Below are positions 21,851 through 31,079 of a stretch of 64,000 nt of DNA, one piece after another. Below the pieces are notes generated by a model. It was not told the origin of the DNA. It made no database searches and worked only from the letters and a program-made list of their open reading frames with translations. Position 1 is the first letter of the stretch. Each line of letters starts with the position of its first letter. Both the position numbers and the translations under genes were made by a program. Origin of the DNA: Ceratopteris richardii (lineage: Eukaryota > Streptophyta > Polypodiopsida > Polypodiales > Pteridaceae); NCBI GenBank assembly GCA_020310875.1, contig CM035407.1, positions 90,285,132 to 90,349,131 on the forward strand, read 5' to 3'.

Positions 21851-24414
21851 TCTCTCACTTTCACTGAAAGTGCTGAAGCATTCCAACTAGAGTCTCCATG
21901 ATTGCATGAATTCATCATATTATTCATACAATATAGAACAATAAATTAACTTGCAATCAATTTTAAGAAACTTGGTAGCATTTACTAATCACGTCTTGTG
22001 GAGATCTGATTTTCCACCGATCAATAGTTACCTCTCCCTCATGCTCAAACTTGATTACTATACTTGGTCACTATTTATGCTGCACTATAAATAGAGACAT
22101 CAAAATTGCTTCTTAACTTGTCTTCCATTTGGAACTCACTTTCTTACTTATAGACCTTGCATTGTTGTATAATCACTCCCTTTGGAGATAACCTTGCCTT
22201 GTCTAATAAATGCAAACCATGCTGTGCTATATAACTTTGTCTCACTTCCTACTAGGGACTTAGACTATAGCCTTGCCTGGTTTACTCTTTGCAAACCTTG
22301 CCTTTCTATATGTCTTGGCCGATCTTGGGTATCTCACCCATACACTTGCATTGTTTGCTCTCTGCAAACCTTGCCTTTATGTGTATCTTGGCCACTCTAG
22401 AGTTCTTGGCCTACACACTTGCCTTGCTTGCTTAATGAAAATGAGTCCATCTAGGATCTCTATGCATCGTTCTTAGAATTAAGCTGCTATAGAATCAAGA
22501 TATGATTCTTCGATAGAACTCGGAACTCTAAAGCCCATGTTTCAACCTCCAAATCTAGGAAGTTCTTACATGACTTTTCTTTTACTATTTCTAACTATGG
22601 CATTATAATCAAACTTGATTTGCCCTTTTAATTCCACAAATTTGAAGTCTATACTTCTTGTGAAATAAACTTCTTTGTTCTATAGACATAAAAATGTGCA
22701 CTAGAACTCATAAGTATGTAATTATAGTAATTACTTATGAACTAGATACTTAATTTATAAGCATCCTTAACTTGTAGGTGCTCTTCGAATTCTCTTCTAA
22801 AGTGTCAAACTACCTTGAGACCTCTGACCTCTAAATGTCTAAGTCATGAGACCTTGATCAAACTATTCCTTGTGTCACTTTGTCCTTTCTACAAAAGGGC
22901 AATTCTTTTCACTTGAAGAAATTCTCATCTCTTTCTAAATATATTGCTTTATATATTTCAAATCTTGTCTTTATTCCTTTGATCAAAATGCCACTTGCAT
23001 TCTTCTAGATCATAGATCATGGAGTCTTTGAGGATGAACTATCCTCTATTCTAGGTTCTAAATAGACATCCTGGAATTCTAAGTTGTGAACTACTAAGTT
23101 CCTCATACTGCTAGATATCCACAAGCTTATACCATTCTTTTATCAAAACACTATTTAATCATTCATCTTTATTCTATGAATATTCAAAACAAAGTGGCAG
23201 CGGAAAAGAAACAATTACAAGCCTTTGTTCAATGAAACATGCAGAAATAAGAAACTTTTATTATGTTTTCCTAAACTTCAATGCACATGCATGCTAATTT
23301 TTAGAAATTTCGGCAGCCTAACGGCGTCAATTTAAAATCGGAAATAATGTCAAGCATTCAACAAAATCAAATCGACAGTGCCGGCAGGCATGATCTGTTT
23401 TATCTTCTCAACGAACACTTGCAATTGAAAACTTTTCCAAGTATGCTATTGGGCTCTACAGGCCCTCAATCAAAATATTTCTCTTGTTGATATCTGCCGA
23501 TACTTACCACCTGTAAGAAAAGCTCGAGCATCGACCATACATCTCTACTTACGTCATTCTACATGTATGCAATAATGCTTCTAACAAGCATAATCAACAA
23601 AAATAATCAACCAAATATTAACTAAATACTTATCTCAAATTCTTTTGATATTCGTCACTTGAAAGAGCTCTGAAAGAGCTTGCCATAGCAAAAAGAATCT
23701 CGGAATTTGGAGATGAAATGCTCAAGATATGGCCAAATATGTGAAAGAAGATGTTGAAAATTGGTTAATTTGAAAACTTTTGTCTATGGTCTTCCCAAAG
23801 AAAATTCTAAAATTCCTTCAGCAGTCTGATATCCCACATATCAAGATTAAAAGCAGGTATTATATATATAGAACAAGTCTACTCCTCACTCAGAAACAAA
23901 TCTATGGGCTCAATGCTCTCTGTTGGACCTGCTGCCAGGCTGAAAAGCCATGTGGGGTCGAAGAGTTGGGCAAAAACGGGTTTGTCCCACATATCAGATG
24001 AAAATTCTGAAAAACATATATAGTCCCACTTCGAGCTCTTTTCATGAGCGAAATAACGTAGAGCACCTTCTCTGACGTGTTCGGCTGAGAGGCCTGCTCA
24101 ATATAAGCTAAACAAAAATATTTTGTGTTCTTTGAATGCGGACAGTCCTTTGAAATCCGTGACCTATCGATAAGCGTCCGAAGTTATGTAGCATGAACGG
24201 GACCCATTATCTATTACATCAAGCGTGCCCCGAGACATAGGGAGCGTTCCCATGGACATGCACTGTTCGATAGTTCTAAGGGAGGGTCCTATGGAGCTTC
24301 CGAAAAGCACCTGTGTCTGCACAACTTCGATTATGGCGCTCCTCCAACCAGACGACGACAATGATCAGGTTGTCGGGAAATCTCATGCAAAAAAAAATGA
24401 TGAGGAAAAACTGT
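21851..24414 (-). other. gypsy C 5' internal region, unreadable
   Basis: About 2.5 kb where gag and protease should lie. No domain is recognisable on either strand. A degenerate 73-79 bp repeat occupies 22190-22440 (its landmark TTGCAAACCTTGCC at 22290, again near 22363, diverged near 22211). The rest is AT-rich. Gag has either decayed beyond recognition or been replaced. Confidence 0.45.
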
Positions 24415-24415
24415 T

Positions 24416-24429
24416 AAGCTCTGATACCA
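24416..24429 (-). other. primer-binding site of gypsy C
   Basis: The minus strand reads TGGTATCAGAGCTT just inside the right LTR, complementary to initiator-Met tRNA. It fixes the minus orientation. Confidence 0.85.
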
Positions 24430-24431
24430 AG

Positions 24432-24729
24432 TGTTAGAAAGAGACTTGAATGATGTGTGTGACTCTCCTCCCATCCTTATATACCCTCTTGTACTCTAAA
24501 AATAGCAATGAGTTACTCTGAAAATAGCAATGATCTGGAATAGTCTAGTGTGAACATGTGGCCATCATGCAACACTTATTCCCATTACTACCCAAGTACT
24601 CCCATTACTACCAAAGTACCTTAGGGTATCCCCCGAGCTTGGAACCTTGGCTAGCTGGCCCTTGTCCCTCACACACATGGATTGATCCTTGTAGATCAAA
24701 TAGACTGATCCCTGTGGATCACATGCACT
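24432..24729 (-). repeat. 5' LTR of gypsy C, outer end missing
   Basis: Matches 19167-19460 closely, but stops at GATCACATGCAC and runs straight into copia gag (ACTTTATACCAGG). The outer 40 or so bases and the target duplication are deleted, together with about 90 bp of host gag. Confidence 0.75.
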
Positions 24730-25965
24730 CCACTTTATACCAGGCAAGGAATGAGCCTCGTGTTGCTTAACTCCAAAAACAATTGGAGAGTGAGCATACT
24801 AATGAACGAGATTCAATGGATAGTTTTTTGACTAAGATCAAAGATTTGAAGGAGTAGTTGGTCTTTGTTGATGACAGCTTGGCTAAAAGTTCACTTGTGG
24901 AGACTATTCTAAATGGGCTTCTAGATTTGTATCAATTTTTTGCTTCTACTCTTCGATTGATGATGAAAGGCAATCCAAATGCCTTAACATTTGAGGATTT
25001 AATCTCTTTTCTATTGCAAGAAGATCAGTCTAGGGAGAACAGGTCCATTATGCATGTTGCAGAGAAAGCTTTCTTGGCTGGTCAGAAGGGCAAAGGTAAA
25101 TGGAGCTCATCTATTAGTAATCAGAAATATGCTAATTTTTCACAATCAAAGAATGATGATAGAGATGATAAGAAAACAAAAAAAAAATTCTTGTAGATAT
25201 TGTAAAGAAATGATCATTTCATAAAAAATTGTCAAAAACTGGCTTCAAAAGAGGCAAAGAAGAAAGAGGCTCGAATGGTTGTTGTAGTGCCTCTACACCC
25301 AAAACAGAGTTTGTTAATCTTGTGCATAATGAAGAATGGGCATTTACTACTGTTTGCACGCATAACCCATCTTCTCATGAATAGTGTATGTATGCAATAG
25401 ACTCAGATATTTGGTACTTTGATAGTGGGGCAACCAAACATATTACCTTGCAGTACAATTTCTTCACTTCACTTGAACCTACCCCTACAGAGAATAATGT
25501 CAGATGCACCAACAACTCCTCTTATTCCATCATTGGAGTAACATCATTCTGACTACTACTAATGGTAATTCTTTTACATTTCTGGATGCTTTATTTATGC
25601 CAAGGATCAAGAAAAATTTGTTATTAGTTTTAGCATTAGCCAAGATCAACTTGGTTGTAAAATTTGTTGATGACATATGTATAGTTCATGGTCTATCAAA
25701 TGGAAACATCATTATTGCTTCTAGAGATTCATGTCTTGGGATGTATAAGCTCATAGATTATGCAAAATTTGTGAATGATTTAGCATGTGCAGCTCAAGAT
25801 TCTCAAGTTATGTCAGATGCAAACTTCTGGCATGCATGCTTTGGTCATCTGAATTTTGCTAGTTTGCTATGCTTGTGAAAATCTGAAATGGTGTCGTCTC
25901 TGCCCAAACTTGAGGCACTTTGTAAACATGTCTATGAAGTTTGTATCTTAGGCAAAATGATGAAG
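24730..25965 (+). pseudogene. copia B1 gag-protease, second part
   Basis: Gag resumes with TLYQARNEPRVA. It runs through MMKGNPNALTFEDLISFLL, a Lys-rich stretch, a degraded zinc knuckle (near 25190-25240) and the protease (WYFDSGATKHIT near 25415, active Asp kept). The GAG-pre-integrase HACFGHLN motif lies near 25830-25855. Stops include several TAG codons where B2 has CAG (for example 24856 and 25385). It is cut at 25965 by the copia H LTR; no continuation was found further right. Confidence 0.85.
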
Positions 25966-26149
25966 TGCTCTGGTCTGCAGAACAAGAGGAGCAAGCAGGA
26001 GATGGAGGGATAGAGAAGATAGGAGAGACCCGCGGATATGTGTGGGAGCCTCGAAACCCACATAATGACCTCACTTGAGGCAATGCTATATATATAATGT
26101 ATATATATGAATATGGGGGTAAGGTCACATGACCCTTACATCCCCAACA
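25966..26149 (-). repeat. 3' LTR of copia H (minus strand)
   Basis: 184 bp from TGCTCTGGTCTGC to CATCCCCAACA (plus strand). The minus-strand polypurine tract AAGTGGGAGAT adjoins it (26150-26160). An ATATAT-rich core near 26088-26110 may hold the TATA box. No matching 5' LTR was found. Confidence 0.75.
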
Positions 26150-26347
26150 ATCTCCCACTTAAGAATCAATGTGACCATAAGTGGAAAAATGTACATAGAA
26201 TGGTGTAGGACTATACAATAATGTAAATGAAGAGTCCTGATCTCTACCCATACCAGATCAACCTACACAAACCGCCTCAAACAAGGTGTATCCATGCACC
26301 TCAAACTACTCTAGACTCATATCAATAAGAGTCGAGCTCATATCTAA

Positions 26348-27148
26348 CTAATGCAAGAACTGATGAAGTTCCTGCAAAGCTCCCACTCGCTCTATGCCTG
26401 TGTCAATCATCGAACCACTTAGAACTCCAAGTGCAAATGCTTCAATAGCAACTACAATGTTTAGTCTTGAGCATAATAACTCGTACATCAGACTCCCGAA
26501 TGCTGATGAAACATGTGCTATCATGGATAACCTAAGTTTGTCAGCCATGCCTATATCCAAGGCATCCAAAGCACCATCATCAAGGCCAACATGTCGTGAC
26601 ATATCGGTGTCAACATCTGGCATGAGCCAATCCAAGAATGACTGCATAATTGTTAACTACTCAACATCCAAATCAACCATCCTATCAACCAAGGATGTGT
26701 CTAGCTCTGCATCATGAGAGCTAGTATGTTCTAGCATACACTGTGTATCATAAGAGCTATCTTGCTCTACCACACCAAGTGTATCATCATGCTCCACATG
26801 AGCTAACTGCACAACATCAACACCAAGATCAAACTGATGATCAAACTCTAAATGAGTATCATCACATTGCTCTACATGAGCATCCACATAATGCTCTAAA
26901 ACATCCAAATGATCATCCAAAGTGTGCTCCATAAGAGCATCTATATGATCAATAAAATCATGCTCTATATAAAAATCATGAGCATCTAAAGCATACTCTA
27001 TATATGCATCCATCTGAGCATCTGAATCCTGCCATACATGTGCATCATGAATGTCAGTAGACTTATGTGTAGGTAGACAAAATGAGACATGACGAGTCTC
27101 ACACTGCACAAAAGGTTGAACTCCCATTGAGGCGAGACTATCTCTCAC
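26348..27148 (-). CDS. unusual Asp/His-rich ORF pair of copia H, function unknown
   Basis: The frame 27148-26657 (163 aa) starts in copia pre-integrase sequence (RDSLASMG). It turns into a very acidic, His-rich stretch with recurring D-A-H, E-H-D and D-D-H steps, encoded by a degenerate tandem theme around CATGAGCATC. After one stop a second frame (26647-26348, 99 aa) continues: MQSFLDWLMPDVDTDMSRH, then ALDALDIGMADKLRLSMIAH. In an autonomous copia this position holds integrase, RT and RNase H. None is present. The product may be noncoding filler or a real accessory protein; no known domain is recognised. Confidence 0.45.
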
Positions 27149-27282
27149 ATGAAGTACCTACAATGGATATGTGTGCCCAATTCTGGCACCTCTGACAAGC
27201 ATAAGTTGTCCCAACTGCAACTGAAAATGATGTTCACCAAAGAATGCATAACATCTGCTCTCCTATAACTGACTAACTAAAA

Positions 27283-27780
27283 TCAAGCCCATAGGTAATG
27301 AAAGCACATAGCATACATGTGTGAGTATAAGTGATGCTCCACTAGGTAGCATATGGCATACATCTCATGCACCCTCAATGTCATATGCCATACCATCAAG
27401 CATGTGCACACATCCATGAGTCTCACCTGAGAATCGACAAAACCACTCACGATGTGGAGTAACATGAAAAGTGGCTAATGCATCAAGCAACCAAGCCATA
27501 TGTGTGCTCTCCAATGAACAAGAGGAATCCTGAGATAAACCATAGGAGAAACTGACATCACCATGACTCGCATAATTAGCTGCCATAGACTCTCCTGGAA
27601 CCACTACCCGACCTGCATCACATGCATGTCTCTTACATCGTCATCGCATCCGCTTGAAGCAGTGTCGTCAAATATGGCCCTCATGATCACAATGCCAACA
27701 TCAAAGCTGACAATGTGATCTATGTCTCACATGAGTCAATGGACTCACATACATATCATGTAGTCTCTGCCATAAACTAC
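27283..27780 (-). pseudogene. copia H gag end, zinc knuckle and protease
   Basis: Reading down: a knuckle relic (CWHCDHEGHI and RHC, near 27660-27700, with a stop inside), then the protease region. Its core reads WLLDALATFHVTPHREWF, where autonomous copia relatives have W(L/M)LDSGAS. The Ser-Gly of the active site are thus replaced, leaving only the Asp. TFHVTPHREWF and the later VCYVLSL match the TNT-like copia protease pattern. The gag amino end lies across the gypsy G insertion at 42550-42939. The protease is probably inactive. Confidence 0.7.
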
Positions 27781-27851
27781 TCATCTCCTCATACATAACA
27801 GACTCATATATAGAATCCACAAGCTATAATCAGATAGTGGAGTTGTCCAAT

Positions 27852-28659
27852 TGTTGGGGATTCGGGGACAAGAAGGAGTTTGAGGGTTTGTAGGAGAAAA
27901 AAGAGATGATGAAAATGGAATAATAGTGAGAACTTCTGCAAAGAAATACTCTTGGAAACCTTGAATATTACTTATCCTGCAACAATTACAATGACTGCGC
28001 AATGACTAAATACAACTTCAGAGAGTATCAATTACTGAAGACCAATTATCTCAAGTCCTCTAGCGGCGGCCTCCAATCCTTCACTTGCTTCCCGCTTCCC
28101 TTGTGCACACCTTGCACTAAGCTTCCGCCAAGCTAAGGAATTGGTATCACTGCGCAGCACGCAATAGCCCTTGGAACTCTTGGAATCCAGCCAGCCTTCT
28201 CTCTTCTCTGCACACTTCCTCTTGGCACCTCTTGCACTCTTGAATGTTGTCGCACACTGGAGGCTCTTCTTGCTTCCTTTCTTGCTCCTCTGAAGCTCTC
28301 TCTTGCTCCCAACTCTCAATGTGCAAGAATAGCCTTTGTCCTTCCTTTTGTTTGAGAGTCCGCCGGTTCGCGCACTCTCTGCAATACAATCTTGGTGTCC
28401 TTTCAATGTCCCAAGATTGTCTTTTTGAACTGGTCCTCAACGATTCGCTACTTTGTCTTGTAGTGACTTTAGAACAAGAGTGACTTTTAAAATAAAATTT
28501 TGATTGGGCGGCCTATTTCCACCTTTTCGTACGTGGCCTTCCACCTTCACTTTTCCTTTTAATTCTTTTACTTTTGCACCTTAAGATTTAGATTCAACCT
28601 TTGAACCTTAAGAGGAAAAATACTTTGTACCTTTAGTTTCAACCGGTTAGGGCTCTACA
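27852..28659 (-). repeat. 3' LTR of gypsy G
   Basis: 808 bp, TGTTGGGGATTCGG to GGGCTCTACA on the plus strand. It differs from 41737-42544 at an A/G near 27938 and a C/T near 28445. The ORFs that repeat in both LTRs are probably not coding. Confidence 0.95.
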
Positions 28660-28676
28660 GATGCCCACCACCTAAA
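28660..28676 (-). other. polypurine tract of gypsy G
   Basis: The minus strand reads TTTAGGTGGTGGGCATC against the 3' LTR start (TGTAGAGCCC). Confidence 0.7.
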
Positions 28677-28934
28677 GATCTCTCCGTCCCGGAGAGATAA
28701 CAGCGATACCAACTGAGAAATTGCAAAGACACAGAGATGAAAATAACGGGGCAAGAAAAAAAAATAAAATTGAAGGGTGTTTATCTTATTGAGTTAAGAA
28801 GAAAAAATATATGCACCCGACAAAATTGATGAAAGATCAAAAGTATGAGGTAATTATTGGCAAAGGAATACTGGAATCTAAGAGCAATTATTATGACTGT
28901 GGATGAGCAATTTATTTAGACCGAGGAGGGCAAT

Positions 28935-31037
28935 TTATTGTGGAGGTTGATTGAGATTGTCCGCCGAGGTTGATGGAGAAGGGGGCAAGGGAGCAGAAGC
29001 TTGTTCGATCGTAAGCTGTAGCGAACTAAGGCACTGTCTAAGGTGATCCCTTTCCCTGCGGATACGTCGGCATGCAGCATTAGCACAAAGACCTAAATTG
29101 GAGCGATTCTGAAGATCTTCTAAGGCTTTCATCGCAAAGTCGGCCATATCGCGATAATGATCTCGCTCTTCTTTGAGCAATCGGGCCGTTTCGTTGAGGG
29201 AGTGCCATTGAGAGGTTGCCATGCGATTGATGTTTTCTATTGTTGAGATATACTGTTGATGAACTGAAGCTGCTGCGGAAACCGAATCCAAGGAAATCTG
29301 AGAGGCCTGAGCATTGCCGATAGCGACTACACTCGCGTCCTGGAGTAATTGCAAAAATGAAGGGGTTGATGGTAGGTCAAAAGGCGGAGTGGGAGTGACC
29401 GTTGGAGCGGTAGGGGAAGGGGGAGGGGGAATATTCTGCCGAGGAGGATGAATGGTTGGAGTGGAAGAGGGGGTGGGAAGTGAAAGATTGGGGGAAGGGA
29501 TCGGTTGACTGACAGGAAGGTTACGGATAGAGGGGGAGGTGAAATCCGGGTGAATTGGTGGCATACAGGTGGGGTTTTGAGGGTTGAGCTGTGTTTGAAT
29601 AAGTGGGGTGAAATCGGAAGAGAGGGGAGGTCTAGGGATAATAGGAGGGGTAGGCATGGATGGAGAATGTGTAGATACCGGAGGGAAAGGGGAAGAAGAT
29701 TGGGTAGTGAAGGAGGGGACGTGAGGTGGGGGAGTCATGAATGGAGAAATGGTAGATGCAGGAGGGAGTGGTGAAGAAGATTGGGCAGGGAAGGAGGTTG
29801 CATCAGGGGGATACGTCATGAATGGAGAGGAGGTGGATGTAGGAGGGATAGGTGAAGAAGATTGGGGAGGGAAGGAGGGCACATCAGGGGGATTAGTGAT
29901 GAACGGAGAAGTGGTAGAGGCAGGAGGGATAGGGGAAGAGGAATGGGGAGGGATGGAGGTTACATCAGGGGGGTTAGGTATGAATGGAGAGGTGGTAGAT
30001 GCAGGAGGAATGGGTGAAGAAGATTGGGGAGGGCAGGAAGTTACATCAGGTGGCGCGGATGTGGGTGTCGAGGCGGAAGCTGAGTCAATAGAGATTAGAG
30101 GGGGGGAGGGAGATGGAGCAATGGAAGGTCCAGGGTGGGTAGGGAGATAAGAAGCATTGTGCGCCGAGTGTGCAGGTATTCGATAGAGCCAAGCTAAGAA
30201 GGGTGCAGAATAGATGGAAAAAGCATGAGATCCTCTAGAGATAGCCTCGCGGAGTCGACGGGAGCGCAATTGCAAGGAACTATAAATGAGGGTGGCGTAA
30301 GGGTAAGGACGGCTATGGAGAAAGCAAAAAAGCGGATCGGCGATACGAATATCTGACCAGGGAAGGGAAGAGGTTTGGCTGCGTAGTAAGAAGAAAAAGA
30401 TAAACGCATTGAGAAGGGTGGTCATGCGGAGCGAAAATCGAGCCGTGCTTTGAAAGTGTGTGGTACAAAAGGCAATAGTCGCAGAGGCGGATAGGCCAGA
30501 GTATAGGAAAGGGGGAGCACGAAAATCTATTAGGGGAGACCCAATACTGGCGGCAATGTCTGGGATGAATAGAGTGCCGGTTCTAAAATGAGGAAAATGG
30601 CGGATAGCTTCATAAACCTGGGAAAAATTGGCTGGGTTATTGAAAAAAACATTAGCCAAGCCCCACAAGCCCGCCTGCTGAAGATCTTCAATGGAAAACA
30701 TTTGACGAAGGGCAATGGTAGGTATGGATAGATGCATTCGGATTTGCAGGTTTATGTCCGGTGGGAGAAACAGGCACATATAATCCCCGGTTGGTGAAGA
30801 TGGGTGGGATGAATGAGACATAGATGGGGAAGGAGAAGGTGGGTGCGGGAAGGGAGGTGGGGAATAAAGGTAGCTGGAATCAGAGTCTATGGAATAGATG
30901 GGAAGATCGAGGGCCATATTTGTTGTTGGAGTCGCTTGAACAGGATGTTCTGCCGAAGAAGGAGGAGGTGGATTGGGATGGTCAGAGGGAATTGTTGAGG
31001 GAGGATCGGAACGAGCATTCGGATTGGGGTCCGCCAT
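28935..31037 (-). CDS. third ORF of gypsy G (700 aa, env position), function unknown
   Basis: An uninterrupted 700-residue frame with ATG at 31037, between pol and the 3' LTR, on the same strand as gag and pol. Residues 1-85 are Pro/Ser-rich. Residues 85-300 look globular (MCLFLPPDINLQIRMHL, FSIEDLQQAGLWGLANVFF, FRAPPFLYSGLSASATIAF). A Pro/Ser/Thr block follows with five 27-residue tandem units of the type PPDVTSxPPQSSSPIPPAST. The C-terminal part is a probable coiled coil (KEERDHYRDMADFAMKALED, then RRERDHLRQCLSSLQ). No signal peptide is evident; one hydrophobic stretch (LLNAFIFFFLL, near residue 208) could be membrane-associated. No known domain is recognised. Athila-type elements also carry an extra ORF here, so positional analogy is the only clue. 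Confidence 0.7.
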   Translation of the reverse strand: MADPNPNARSDPPSTIPSDHPNPPPPSSAEHPVQATPTTNMALDLPIYSIDSDSSYLYSPPPFPHPPSPSPSMSHSSHPSSPTGDYMCLFLPPDINLQIRMHLSIPTIALRQMFSIEDLQQAGLWGLANVFFNNPANFSQVYEAIRHFPHFRTGTLFIPDIAASIGSPLIDFRAPPFLYSGLSASATIAFCTTHFQSTARFSLRMTTLLNAFIFFFLLRSQTSSLPWSDIRIADPLFCFLHSRPYPYATLIYSSLQLRSRRLREAISRGSHAFSIYSAPFLAWLYRIPAHSAHNASYLPTHPGPSIAPSPSPPLISIDSASASTPTSAPPDVTSCPPQSSSPIPPASTTSPFIPNPPDVTSIPPHSSSPIPPASTTSPFITNPPDVPSFPPQSSSPIPPTSTSSPFMTYPPDATSFPAQSSSPLPPASTISPFMTPPPHVPSFTTQSSSPFPPVSTHSPSMPTPPIIPRPPLSSDFTPLIQTQLNPQNPTCMPPIHPDFTSPSIRNLPVSQPIPSPNLSLPTPSSTPTIHPPRQNIPPPPSPTAPTVTPTPPFDLPSTPSFLQLLQDASVVAIGNAQASQISLDSVSAAASVHQQYISTIENINRMATSQWHSLNETARLLKEERDHYRDMADFAMKALEDLQNRSNLGLCANAACRRIRRERDHLRQCLSSLQLTIEQASAPLPPSPSTSADNLNQPPQ

Positions 31038-31079
31038 TGATGGAAATGGTTATAGGGGGAGAGGAATGAGGGGTGGAGG

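Noticed and set aside
22182..22476. Cys/Leu-rich plus-strand ORFs
   Set aside because: They are translations of a degenerate 73-79 bp tandem repeat.
27781..28483. ORFs repeated at 27781-28483 and 41699-42368 as a duplicated gene
   Set aside because: They fall in the two LTRs of gypsy G and are explained by LTR duplication.
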